Source of the DNA: Oscheius sp. JU75
Taxonomy: Eukaryota > Nematoda > Chromadorea > Rhabditida > Rhabditidae
Reading direction: 5' to 3'
NCBI GenBank assembly: GCA_037178855.1
Contig: JASJZC010000002.1
Location: forward strand, 6,026,501 to 6,090,500
Length of the DNA stretch: 64,000 nt
Shown: positions 1-11,949 of the stretch, one piece after another
Layout of the letters: each line of letters starts with the position of its first letter
Numbering within the stretch: position 1 is the stretch's first letter
The notes under the pieces: generated by a model
Database searches by the model: none
What the model saw: the letters and a program-made list of their open reading frames with translations, nothing else
What the model was told of the DNA's origin: nothing
Translations under genes and position numbers: made by a program

Positions 1-2464
1 GTCGAACTGTAGATTCATTGAGAAAATGGAAAAAGTCATATTCTGGGGCCATGACCCCAGTTTTTCATCTCCACTCGACTGTGGCAGACTTAGAGGAGCG
101 AGAGAGAGGGAGAGTCAGTGGTCAAGCGGCTGTCATAAATTGCTCGAGGAGGATGTAAAGGTGCGAATGACAGCCTCTGTTACAATATCAATTAATCGAG
201 AGAGGCAGAGAGTTGTGCAAGCGGTCAGTAGATTGTTTGTGCTGCGGCTGGCTGGTAGGTAAGAAGAGAGCGAATCGAAGGAGAGAGCCGGACAAAGGAA
301 GGCCGCTGGTAGGGAAGGCGAGGGTCATTCAGTGCACACCAGCCAGCGCATTGTTTACCTCTGGTCAGTCGGCCTGGAGACAGTGCTACGCGAGCGGAGA
401 GAACAGATCTGTTGGGGGACGTCTTGCACAGCCAGCTGGAGACGAACATTTACTCAGAGCCGACGGAGAGGACAATGGCATGGTCAGCTGGTAATTGAAG
501 ACTATAAGACTTCGGGCAGTTCCAGATATTCGAGTAGACAAACGGCAACCTACAGTCGATAGATCAGAGTTTAGCGGTAGTCTGACTAGAGACATTTTAC
601 CAACTGATCTCATGGAGAGTCTACCGAGGTAAGTGAATACTGCTCCAGAGCATGATACCCTCAAAAATTTTGAGACACTACTAGTAAGAGTGGCTAGTTT
701 CCAAGATAAAGCATCTGATAGCAGCTGAAAGAAATCTGTGTTACGAAGATGAAGTATCAGAATAGGACGACAATATAAGACTAGAGAAAGCTATCCAGCA
801 TTACTTTTGGTAGAAAACTCCGTGGAACACCCTTAGCTCCGTTCGATTAGATTGTACGTGAAAACATGGAAAAGATAAAGTGGAAAGTAGCTCACAACAT
901 TCAACTGATACAATGGAAAATGAGAGAATGAAACGGCAATTGGCGAGCGAATAGGCGGAAGACAGCAGAACTCTTCTGTACTCTTACCAAAAAGAACTGT
1001 TGATTTGTTGTTTCTCCCACTAGAAGCATGCTCACGTTTTTATCAGCTAGCTTACGGCATTTATAGTAAAGGTACGTCCATCTAGACTACCCAACTTTTC
1101 CTAAGCACGTCAAATTCTATGAGTTTTCGGATTGACATGATATGCGTAGAGTTTCTGACAGGAAAAACTGTTATAAGACCTGGTCGAAGCATGGTCAAAC
1201 TGTGTCAAAAAAATTAAAAAGGTTGGATGAAACCGATGGTTCTGATCTTTTATATTTAAAACGGAACCCCAATTAAACAGACGGAAGTGTCTCTCTTTTC
1301 CCATCTTTGTGTGTCTTTGGATCAAAAGGTGAAAGGCCGAGGGTTGACAGGCGTCCTGTCATAATTGCATATGCGGGAGAACGAGTCGATTAGCATAACA
1401 AGAACAGCAAGATTTAGAGAGGTGGGCAGACCGGCCAGCGCGGCCATTAAACAGTTGTGTGCAGGTATCGGCTTGGGAGAGGGCTTGGGAATGGACAGTG
1501 AATGGCGCAATACAGGAAGCGAGTCGAGTGAATAGACACAGAGAGAAAGAAGCCGCTAGGCCCTAGGTTCCAATGGAGAAGCTCAGAGTGTTTGTTTTGC
1601 GAAACGGAGACACGGTGTGAAACGGGGCTGGCGGTAATCCAGCCGCGAGAAGAACAGAGCGAGAAGGAGCCGGAGCCTCGTCTGACAGGACCGGTGGGAA
1701 CGGAACAAACGGGGAATGAGAGGATCTCGTCGTCGAAATGACCTAACTAGGAATCTCTCTCGAAATTAGGCAAGAGAATGCACTGTTTATGATTCGGGCT
1801 ATGCCCGCTCTCTCGGTCGCGTGATGGCCTTGGGCCTTTTCAGATTCTCTGCATCCCGACAACAAGACTACAATTTCAACATTCCGGTGAATTTGGAGGG
1901 TGGGAATGGACAGAATTTCACAACAAAACCCATGACAACAAGTAATTGCTACTCTACTCAGGACTAGAAATCATCATGGTTCAGTCAGTTCAACAGGTGA
2001 GTCCAGAACCTCGTTAGCTACGTGAAAATCAAAGGTACTAATCTGTATTCTCCTTCCGGAACGTGTTGTTGACCTGATAAAGCCCTTTGGAACAGAAAGA
2101 CGAGTAGAACTGACGACAAGACAATCGGAGAACATCAGGTACTTGAAAGCCTCCAAAGCAGAGCCGGATTATGCTTGACAGGAGGTGATAAGTTGACCTA
2201 ATCTTGGCATTGCAGCACAGTTAGTTCTGTCATCAGTTCTACCTGCGGATAGTTGCTGCTCTTCGCTTCACGGGCGTCGGACTCTCCGCTGCTATAAGCT
2301 ACTGAAACTATCTCTCGGACAGTAAGACTCCTTGTCTCTCCTCTCTGTGTCTCTCTGTGTCTCTCTTTGAAAAACTTTATTAGAAAGCGTATACCAGTAT
2401 CAAAATATTACCAGTAGCATACTTTGTTCTTCTTACACTGTCTCTCTCTCTCTCTATTTCTGCT
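1..2464. other. non-coding flank, no gene recognised
   Basis: I see no convincing exon here. Short open frames occur on both strands but none has protein-like composition, a signal peptide and usable splice sites together. CT/GT-rich simple sequence lies at about 2335-2365 and 2440-2458, just past the end of the channel gene, so that part is probably its 3' flank. A foldback repeat (separate entry) is at 2102-2243. Confidence 0.5.
2102..2243. repeat. foldback (MITE-like) repeat, copy 1
   Basis: A segment starting GAGTAGAACTGACGACAAG near 2102 is matched in inverted orientation near 2243 (GTAGAACTGATGACAG on the minus strand), giving imperfect terminal inverted repeats of about 16-20 bp. A clearly related copy in the same orientation lies at 48830-48976. 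Similarity extends a little left of the element to about 2044 (shared CTCCTTCCG block) and right to about 2275. I see no open frame in it, so it would be non-autonomous. Confidence 0.6.
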
Positions 2465-5400
2465 TCAAACGATGTCGGCGAACCATTCAGCCAGTGACTT
2501 CTCACAAGCAGGGTCAATACTGACAATATGCAGATTGGGGTACACTAGGAAGTAGAAGAGACAGAAGACCACAAATCCGAAGAAGAAGAGCATCTGGGAG
2601 GTTCATTTTGACCATAAACCCTAGCGAATACCTGAGTGATCCAGTGGAAACGATGCATCGTGGACTGGGTCACTCTCATATCGAACAGTTCCTTCATCAT
2701 GGTGACTGAAACTTGTTCATTTTTGAAATCTTGTTCACCTACAGTATTCCTTTGTCGGTTCCTGAGCAAATGACTCATGAATGTCAGGGACAGTAACGGC
2801 TTGATAATGACCATTCCTCAGGAGAACTCCATTGCCACGACGCTTCTTCTCCTCGTGGCGCGAGGTCAGTCGCGAAAGGGAGTTTGTGCTCTCGCTGAAA
2901 AACAAGATCTCTCTGTTTGTCCACATCGTCTATTCTTCATCGTCTCTCAAGCATTCTCATTTCATAGAATGAGGTCAAGAGAGGGATCTCACAAGTCAGC
3001 AATTGACATAAGCAGCCAGTCTCTAACAAGAATCTACTCAAAGCCTACCACATTCTCCGAATTGGGTCATAGGGAGTGATCCAAAAATCTGGCTCACGTT
3101 TTCTGAACACTCTTTATATCTCTTTGCTCAATATTAGGGGTGATAAGGATTGCTAACCTCTCGACTCGAATCCGTTGACGCATGTACTTTACAAAGGCCA
3201 GTTTGATGAGGGAGAGGAAGACGATCATGAAGCAAACACCTGGAGATGACTTGAGAAAAGAGACAGAGATAGACAGAAAGACAAAGAGACCGAGACAGCG
3301 ACTTACCTAGATAAATGTCCAGAGCTTTGACATAAGAAACTCGAGGCATCATCTCATTGTCTGAATGCATATTTTCGTCTGTTTACTGGGAACTTACAAC
3401 TAAAAATCAAGAAAGTTATGGCCAAAATAATGGAAATCATGTCCTGGAACTCTGTCTCGCTCTCCATCCAAAGTGATACCCTGAAAATACATTCCGCCCA
3501 CTTAAAATGAAGGCCTACCATGACGTAATAACAACAGCTGTAGACGGAATGATCAGCTGAAGGAAACAGAATCCGGAGGAGCGAACAAAGACGAAGCATA
3601 CGTAGAGACGAGAGTAACTGCCAGTCGCGTACTCTTCCATTTGACTCGTCACGTAGGCTTCTTTGATTGTAAAGTCCGGTAGTCGAATTTTCAAAAGCTT
3701 CAAAGCACTACGAGACCCGGATGACCATTTGTACATTACTTGGTCGGCGGTATAGCCATCTGAAAACGAAATTGTGCTTTATTTTCATGAGTCTCTGGTA
3801 TTCACAAGATTTCTGTAAGAGGCAGTGACTGCTAGCAATATCCGTTCTAGTTGAGTTCTTGGCGCCCTCTGTCCGTGGCTCCGAAGCTAACAGTTGTTAC
3901 GTGACTATGTTTCCATAGATGGGATAAGAATGTTGTAGAGTTTACATGACAGCCAAAAAACTGATGTTTTTGAGGGAACAGTACAGGAAAGTTGAAAAGC
4001 CTGAATGAGAAAAGGACAGACTTGACAGAGAAAGAACAAAAACAGATCAAGCTTTGAGAAAGAATGAGGAAGGGCATTTCTGAGTGAAGAAGGGAAGAAG
4101 ATATAGAAAAGAAGTACATACATTGAATGGAAATATTTCCACATTGACAATATATTTCTGGACTTCTGCTAAATCTAATATACAGGGCACGGTTTACAGG
4201 TTTGTAAAGAATTCTAGACTCACAGCTCTCAATTCCCAGCTTACAGACTTGTTTGTCGAAGGGGAAGAGCGTCAGATCCATTGCTAAAGCTTTTTCTAGA
4301 AAACATGAACTATAACTACTTACTGCACTCGCAGACCAGACTGATCCTCCGGCTGTACAACAGCTGTCCGTTGTCCTGTAGCCGAAGGAGAGACCGATGA
4401 GAGATACTGTTTCTTTGCGGGTTCTTCGAGGCTATAGCGTTTGGAACGAAAGTATCCGGGAACCAGAGAAAGTTGGTATAGGACTCATGTAGAGCCAGTT
4501 CGGTCTTATTTTTGAACAGCGTCTTGTTGTAGGCAAGACGACGATCGTTCCAAGACTCGCGGTAAAACAGCTCCAACGCGTAGTCCTGAACTTTTGAATC
4601 GACTAGCAATTAGCAAGCTTCTGAGTTTGTTTAAGTGGCAGTAATTGACAGACTTAGGTCAACTTGTCATTTTTGTCAAGTAAAATCTGCATATGCTGTG
4701 AAGTTACTCTACCCGATGCGCTCCCGTCGTCTTGTCGTCAGTTCTGCTCGTTTTCTAATCGTCTCTCATCTCCAGTGGTCTCTACCAGATTAAGGACAAT
4801 TCTCTGAAGGAGAATTCAAATGCTAGTTGGTTAGTTGCTTGATACTATACAAAAACTGGGAATCTGTAATGGGTATATCACGTGCTACTCACTACTGTCT
4901 CTGTCTCTCTGTCTCATGGACTGTTCAGTGGACTTCTTGCCTACCCCTAGGTAGACCCTCTCCCCTCGGACTTCACTGGATTTGACCCTAGACCAATCCT
5001 ATTGTCCCCCCTCTCGTGAATATATTCACGTCAGAAGATGAATTTCAAAATCTCGCAACATTTTCACGTGCTTTAGAATTATTCATACCATGGAGACTTC
5101 CGAAACAGCTCTGATATTGCTAACGACGACGGAAACTTCCACCACGACTGCTTCTGAAAGCTCTGGAGAGTTAGGGGAAGTATGACTATTTGAACACCTC
5201 CATTCTTGTTCTCCGGGCACTGTCGATGATCATAGTTGATTCGTCTAAGGAATTGGAGAAAATCTCTCGTCTCTCTGAAAGATGGCAGATGCTTAGGTGC
5301 ATCTAGGTGCGTGGGATGCTATGAGTAAAACAGTCCGGAAACGGTTATTTCTCTTACTTGGGCATAACTTTCTTAGATGATTCATTATCGTTATCACCTG

Positions 5401-5548
5401 GGAACTCGTTTCGAGACCAGGCACGAATCCCGCCAGCATTTTGTAACTTTGGGGTCATTGTTTGTATTTGAAATATTGTTCTGAACGAAATTCCACTGTC
5501 CGAGCTTCGAAATCGTGCCGGAACATTCCTGTTCCGTAAACCTTCCAT
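2465..5548 (-). CDS. GABA-gated cation channel, EXP-1/LGC-35-like (Cys-loop receptor)
   Basis: Twelve exons join in phase: 5548-5358, 5274-5198, 5153-5089, 4585-4324, 4283-4224, 3759-3519, 3480-3398, 3360-3307, 3239-3158, 2894-2743, 2705-2632 and 2593-2465, giving about 489 aa. Seen: beta-strand [17 protein letters not shown], the WFPDTF motif, Cys-loop [24 protein letters not shown] after the loop, M1 ending [11 protein letters not shown]2 [33 protein letters not shown] before M3, a basic M3-M4 loop, and M4 near the C-terminus. Known: in C. elegans EXP-1 the anion-selective Pro-Ala-Arg before M2 is replaced by Glu-Thr-Glu, making an excitatory GABA-gated cation channel; the same replacement is visible here. 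Inferred: an excitatory GABA receptor of muscle or neurons. The first exon is uncertain: its ATG (5548) is followed by no clear signal peptide, so an upstream exon may be missing. Confidence 0.9.
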
Positions 5549-5888
5549 TATACTATTGTGGCGCTCATTAAATTTGTAAATTTGAGACAAGTTTGTACTC
5601 CTACAATCTTTTGGGTCTCGAAAGGATGATTCAAACGTTTGAATGATCTCAAAACGATTTAAATGCGTTGTGGGACTCTCGAAAATGCTAAGTTGTGCCC
5701 TAGTAAGCTGTCTACAAGCGAGTGCAAGAAAGTACAGGAAGCGGAAGAATCTTTGCTCGTTTCAGTCCTCTAAACACTCTTACCACTCTCCTCGATAATC
5801 TCTCTCTCTACACTCACCCCTGCGAGCTCATGTCTCTGAAAACAACTTCTTGGTTATTGCGGAACGGCATCTGCTAGTCGTCCTTGCG
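5549..5888. other. short intergenic stretch
   Basis: This lies between the most upstream exon I can assign to the channel gene and the 3' end of the next gene. It could hold a missing signal-peptide exon of the channel, but I find none with matching phase. Confidence 0.4.
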
Positions 5889-6945
5889 CTAATGCTTATC
5901 GTGACGGATGGCTGCCGTCGCGCCAAGGCCCGAAACAACGAGCACAAAAACACTAAGTATAGCCAGTTGTCTCCTTCCGTGTAAGCCTTTCCTGTCAAGG
6001 AAAAGCGGGAAAAACGAACCCTTGGCTGAAGATCGAAGAGTCTGAAGACATCTGCGGCGGCTGGATCTCGCCTTGACGGTGGTGGTGGGAGCGCATCGGA
6101 ATTCCGCCGCCTCTTCTTCTAAAAAAAAAACTGGGCAAATCAGGAATTTGAAAGCTCCTTGACCCAATTCACTCTCTAGGCTGGGGACATATGATTCTAT
6201 ACATCGGTTGCTTCCTTACCATTGATAGCTGGAACCAGTCAGTCAAGTGCAGGCTCGGAAGCCTCTCAAAAAAGACAGGGCTCTCAAACCTCAACTTAAA
6301 AAGCAAACGTCATAAGATTCAGTTGGACTACGATTCTACAAAAGATTGTCAAATCAATAAAAACGATGTGGTGTCTTGAAAAAGCTTGACTGTACAGACG
6401 TCTCTTACTCTCGCGGATTGCGATTCACAAAGGCTCTCGGAAGTGATTATCCACCGTATATATCAAAAGTTACGGTATATGTAACCCTATAGCAATGCGT
6501 ACCTTCCCGACTTTGGTCTCGAGCCATGAACTGGTTCCTCGTCCTCTTCCAACTCGTCATAAATATGGTAGTCAAGACTTCTTGCTTGCTCTTCTGGATG
6601 AGCTACGCGATGGTTCTGAACCCATACTACTCGGAAAGCTCATGATAAGACTCACCAGGTAGTTGTATTGTGCCCCAACAGCGGTCAGCAGACCCACCAT
6701 GAGAAACCTCAGGCGCATCTTCGGGATACGGACCAGGTGCTGAGGAGAGCTTGTTGCGGGGAGCCTTTAACGACTTTGGGAACGAGACATTATGACAAAA
6801 AGTAAAAGCCGCGAGAGAGAGCAAAACCAAAATGATACGGGGGGAGTCGGGAGGGCTGAAAGGCGGAACCCTGTGTATGAATGACTTACGGGCATAATAG
6901 GAGGGCTCTGGTTTCCTGGGGTCACTCAAAAAATCCTATTTTTGG
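5889..6945 (-). CDS. uncharacterised charged protein with C-terminal membrane segment (partial model)
   Basis: I do not recognise this protein. In-phase exons can be chained on the minus strand: 6945 to about 6897 (begins DFLSDPRKPEPSYYA), about 6746-6656 (PGPYPEDAPEVSHGGSADRC...), 6593-6503 (EQARSLDYHIYDELEEDEEP), then an exon after a poly-pyrimidine acceptor near 6121 (RRGGGIPMRSHHHRQGEIQP) and a last exon ending at 5889. The last exon reads RRQLAILSVFVLVVSGLGAT, a hydrophobic helix flanked by arginines, then a short tail. The last intron is ambiguous: a 28-nt form and a 58-nt form both keep phase, and without splicing the protein ends after FVFPAFP. The N-terminus is not found; exons may lie in 7140-7640. 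It may be a tail-anchored protein or the cytoplasmic end of a larger one. Confidence 0.4.
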
Positions 6946-8923
6946 TTAGGGCAAGAGTGGAGAGAGTATCGTAGAAAGAACGGCTTCCCGTAAGTAGGAG
7001 GATTTTGCGAAGAGGCTCATAACAAAAAGGGACGTCGAGAAGAGAGGAGAGATCAACAACCTATGTGAGTAGGAGGCCTACTCTTCTACATCTTTCATGT
7101 TTTTCTCATGTTTTACAATTCGCGACGAGTGCAACAAGCAATTAGGGAGTCTGAACAGATTGTAGATCAGAGTACTGTGAAAGAGACCTGAGACAAAAGA
7201 ATGGAGCTCTTGCAGTCAGCAGATGCGAGAGATAGACATAGGGATTCGAAAATTTGCCCCAGAAGTTGTCTTGTGGATGGTTCCCATCAAAATTAGAGGC
7301 GGTACGGGTTACCTGGCTAACAGCACAGCCTTCAACTCTGTCCAGAAAGACCATCAAAGATTATCAACCAAAGAAAGTACATATCTTGTCGGGGATAAGA
7401 CAACTTGATCGAATCGGATGTTAGCCTAATAATTTATCTTTTCAACTCCCTCGATTACTGTAGAATGCATATGAGGGGCAATAGCGGTAGCGCTGGGTAG
7501 AGTGTTGGTTTCATAAATACTAGAGAGTTCAAGGCTTATTCTTCCCGGTCTTTGAACGAATGCATAGTTTTCCTCGCTTCTAACAAAGGAGAAGATAGCA
7601 CGAAAAGTTTGTTTCAGCCCAGAGATCGGGGTTGACATCAGTGTTTTGACTTTAGTTGTGACCCAAAAGCTTCAACTTTTTACTGCTCTCATGTGTCTAT
7701 ATAGCATCGGATGATTCTATCCCCCAATAGAAAATCAAAACAAAAGAATCCTCGTAGCGTGGCCGATTCGAACAAGAAGATGAAGAGACTTGGCGGGGTC
7801 GATTAAAAAAGAGTCTAGGAATCAATTGACAGAGAGACTGGACTGAAGTCGCAAAGCAGATGTCCGGAGAGAGGGCGGAAAGAAGCATGTCTCTCAGACA
7901 ATTTTTGAGAATTAGACTCCGTGGGAGGGGATTTCCGGACGGGAGGACTCGGAGGAACATAAAAAAAGTTGCAGGGAAATCGGAGAGATGTTCCTAACAA
8001 GAACACGCTCTTCCTGCTACCCATCCCGTCCTGATGTCTCTTTTTATGTGAGATTTGAAGCAATAGGCTCTGAATGGGAGCCGTTCCCCGTAATAACAGC
8101 TGTCCTATCTCTCTGAACAGTGGAAGGAGTTAAGACCAACGACTCTTCATTGCATATGCGACTTTTGGAGCGGAAAGACTAGAAAAAGAGAGCAAAGGGT
8201 TGTGGTCAAGATTTCATTTGTGGGAGAGAAAAGTACGCTAGAGACAACACACAACCTGATTCAATCACCGACGACGGATGCTCTTCTTAGCGTGGTGGGT
8301 GATTGTGACGATGCGGGAGTCTCTTCGAGGATCCAAACAAACTAGTACGGTAAACTCAAACTCTGGAGGGTTCCAAAGGGAGTTTGTGGGTCATGGTGAG
8401 GGGAGTGATTCAGATTGTATGAGCAAAGGTACAATGGGTCAGTTGGCGAATTGTCAGAACTCATCACATTTGAGATGGTAAGCTTGAAACATTGTCTTCA
8501 AACTTATCGTCAGATCTTATTTTCCTTTCTGCACTGATCAGACAGGCATATTTATTGATTTTTCAGTCTCTTGTAGAAGTTTCTATCGAGCCACCATGTA
8601 TGATTTCAGTTTAGAAAAACGGAATACCATTCGAACTTGAGTGACGCAAAGACAAGAAATGCGATTTTCAATTTTTCAAATGTGATGCTGATTCTTTCCT
8701 TTCTCGTTCAAACGTAAAGCAGTTCGTGAAACATTTTATCGAGTAGAAGGCTTGATACCAGCTCCTCTCATATGATAAGTGTCAAGGACGTACGGGTGAA
8801 TGCTAATGAAAATTCCGCAGATGTATGAATGATGTATGAATAGCTTAGCTTTCATTTCGATACATTGAAATGACAGAGATTTATTTCCATACCCGTCACT
8901 ACAGTACACGTTTCAAAATAAAT
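6946..8923. other. no confident gene; possible upstream exons
   Basis: Minus-strand frames at 7142-7357 and 7426-7638 could hold 5' exons of the gene ending at 5889; a good donor follows GCTGTTAGCCAG at about 7311. None can be tied in with confidence. A plus-strand frame at 8278-8481 begins with a hydrophobic stretch but has no other support. The rest is AT-rich non-coding DNA. Confidence 0.35.
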
Positions 8924-10745
8924 TTACCATGAGAACTTTCGTCCGACCTGTTCGAAAAAGGCTTCATTGTGTGAACGAAGCTTCGTCCTCAACAGTTCCA
9001 GCGCCTTATAAGAAACTTTCCGATGTTTTCTTCCCTTGCTGTTGCCCAGACATCTTGTACTACTGCCTGGATTTCGTTGAAAACAGAAAAATCCTTTCTT
9101 TTCGTTGAAAATCAGCTGTTCGGGCCGGATAAGATGCGGCAGGTTCAAAAAGTTTTCGACTTGACGGAGCTAAAACTTATTTTTTCACGGACTTTCAACT
9201 CTTACCACTAATAGAGGATTTCCTCGGAAGACATCTCCATTCACAACGAGGATGCTCTCAATGGAAAAATGCTTGAGCCAGTTGCCGAGATGGATCTCGT
9301 AGAGAGAATTCCTCAAGGGTTTGTACTCCGGATTCAGTTCCGTGGTTCCCGGGACGAAGACCTCGTCTTCAAAGACTGGAACAGTCTTATTTTGCTCCAG
9401 CTTGTTGTAGAAAACCTGAACTTTTTGTTACAGCTCACAGCTTACTCTGGCATATTCATCATTGCAAACCCTGTGCGTCTCTATCCACTAGTCAGTTCAA
9501 TTTTGCTTTAACAGCTCTCCAACTCTGTAACTGTCACAAGTAACCTGTCGTTCCCAAATCCCGTAACTCAGTCACTTTTCCCTCATTATGTTAATCAGTC
9601 CTGTCAGTTTCAATTCGACCAGCTCTCAGTCTGCCACCTGTCTACCTCGTTCAATTATCTCCGTCCAATACGTTACCACCTCTTATGTGTCAGTCTATTC
9701 TGTCACACTGTCTTTTTGTATGAGAACTACTTGAACTCCAGATTTGAGCCAGTTTCAATTCATGGCCATGGACACAGCCCCAAATATTTAGAGCTTAAAA
9801 ATTTCCAATACGTACCTGTGTAAAGTCACTAACAGTTCTCTGGACTGGATCCCGCACAATCAAGATCAGTTTCATTTTGGGGTTAAACTTCTTGATCCTC
9901 TTGGGAGCCAATAGACTGGTAAAGTAGCCGGGAGTCTTCTCGATAACTATCTGAAGTTTCTGTCTCTAAGTATGAGACTAGCCGAACCTGATTGGAATCA
10001 GCTAGTGGCATGAGACTCTTGTACCACTCGAAACCCTTCGTGTAGTTGGCGTCGAAGAAATGCGTTTCCCGCTTGACAGCCCGAACAGTAGGATGCAGAG
10101 CCAGAGCATCCAAAAGAGCTCGAGTACCTCCTTTTCTCACTCCTATGATCAGAGCCGACGGGAAACGTTGTTCTCTAAAATCTGGAGTCATCAAGTTCGA
10201 GTAATGTTATTGCTTCGAATCGAAACAAGTTTTCAGAATTGGAAAGTTTGCAAAACTTTGTTTGAAGTTAGACAGTTAGGAGTTTTCTAGATGGCAATAC
10301 CATCACTCGAAGGATGTCGTCACCCAAAGATGCTACAAGATTTGGATTCGGAGTGGATGTTTATCAGTATATAAGTGGGACTACAAGAAGCTATCAAAAA
10401 TCTCACCAAAGTGCTAGTCTCGTTTCTGGATAACCGCCGAGCCAAAAAACTACTTCAAAAGATCTAACTGATTACGTGATGACGGACACCATCGCGTTTT
10501 GGTAACGTGTTTGTCAGAAATAAGACAACCATGAAAGAGCTGTGTCACAGTACTCGAACAAGCGACAATGAGAAATCTCACCTGTCTTCACTTTCACCGT
10601 CAATCGGGCTTCAAAAAACTCACCCCTGTGGACCAGCTGGAGTGTACAGTTCGGCACTGGTCGGATAAGACTGACTGAATATGGTCAATTGGGCGAGGAT
10701 GAACAGTCCCAGAAGGGAGCAGATCAGTACGATCCACTTCCGCAT
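8924..10745 (-). CDS. heparan sulfate glucosamine 3-O-sulfotransferase
   Basis: Five exons join in phase: 10745-10624, 10174-9988, 9950-9816, 9415-9206 and 9169-8924, giving 299 aa, close to the roughly 300 aa of vertebrate HS3ST1. The product moves sulfate from PAPS to the 3-OH of glucosamine in heparan sulfate in the Golgi. Seen: an N-terminal MRKWIVLICSLLGLFILAQ anchor (type II membrane protein), 5'-PAPS loop IGVRKGGTRALL, RETHFFD with the catalytic Glu, IEKTPGYF, 3'-PAPS motif LILIVRDPVQRTVSDFTQ, and a C-terminal FFCF...TRC cysteine pair before GRKFSW. Two introns are only 37 nt (9951-9987) and 36 nt (9170-9205). A 3' splice acceptor lies 5 nt before the ATG, suggesting trans-splicing. 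Nematodes have such enzymes (hst-3 genes); which paralogue this is cannot be told here. Confidence 0.93.
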
Positions 10746-11949
10746 GCCATCTGAAATGAAATATAACCTGGAGGAGTATAGCTGAGAAGAAAAGGAAAAT
10801 AATTCATTACGTCTCTGCTACCCCCTTAATAATTCACAGGAATCCGGGACAAGATCAGTTTCTTTTACGAGCACAAGAACTCAAGAGGATCTGTGGTAGC
10901 AATAAGGGAGGAACACACGGTCTGTTAATGATACTAATAGAGGCCCTACTTGAGCACCAGCCGCCGATCCATATAAATAAGCTCTTTGATTATTTGAGTT
11001 GTGCGCGGGGATGTATGAAGAGAGCGGGAGAAAAGAAAGAACGTGAAAAAGCCGTCGCCGAAACTGTGACCGAATGCTGCCAGCCAGGTGCACAAAAACA
11101 ACAAAACCGTGTTGCCATGGGAGGAATTTTTGAGAGAGATGAACGGACAGTGGGGTAATTACAGTAGGTAGAGCGCGACGGGGCAACATCACCATGTGAA
11201 TAGGGAGGTGGCCTTGTGCTGGTGGGAGGACGAATCACCTCCACTCATACATTGAAAACGGTTTCTATATGTGAGAGAGAGGCGTATAAACGATGTTTAC
11301 TTAGCATGTCAAAGGGGTAGAGTTTTAATACTTTTCGAAGAGCAAACAGTGGGTTACTGGAGGGAGACAGAAATCCTAAGACAATCACTATATATGGAGC
11401 TACTAGATGTTCTATGTTTAGAGCTGCTCCAAGTAATCAAGATAACCAGCCCATTATAAACACAACTTCCTGGGGAGTTACGGCAAAAGTCAAAAGTTAA
11501 ACGGCTAACGATGGGATTATAGCAAGTGGTAATAACAATTAGTCTTTCCGAAGGGCGAGTTGTGCGGGCTGTCAGTGCACGATAGCCGAGTAATGGGCGG
11601 CCTGGCGACCAGGCGCTCCTAGCAGCTGTTCTCCCTCCAGTCTTAAAGAACTCACACTCGAGACTAACCCACCCGGCCGGACAGTTGGAACATAAAAACG
11701 AGGCGAAAACCGATACCGGTGGGTCAGTGGCCTGCCTCTCTACCCGTACGGAGGGATTAAAGAGACTGGCGACAAGGATTAACAATTTTATGAGATTTCC
11801 AACAACACATGAGATATGCACAAAACAGAAATGATAATTAAGAAAGTTGTGGGGTTCTTGAAAGACGTCAACGCACATGGTGGCTACGGCGTACCCGGGA
11901 CATACGAGCACTCATTTTTTGTAAGAAAGGCACAGGGAAGAGGATGAAA
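10746..11949. other. intergenic, no gene recognised
   Basis: This lies between the 3' end of the large Cys-rich gene and the start of the sulfotransferase gene. The longest open frame (minus strand, 11354-11911) has no family resemblance, no domain and erratic composition, so I do not call it. Confidence 0.5.

Noticed and set aside
118-136. TGGTCAAGCGG motif shared by 118-136, 18413-18424 and 56278-56290
   Set aside because: Only 11-14 shared bases with unrelated flanks, and one copy is ordinary coding sequence; most likely chance.
11354-11911. 185-codon open frame on the minus strand between the sulfotransferase and Cys-rich genes
   Set aside because: Erratic composition, no start context, no splice partner and no family resemblance; it looks like a chance frame.
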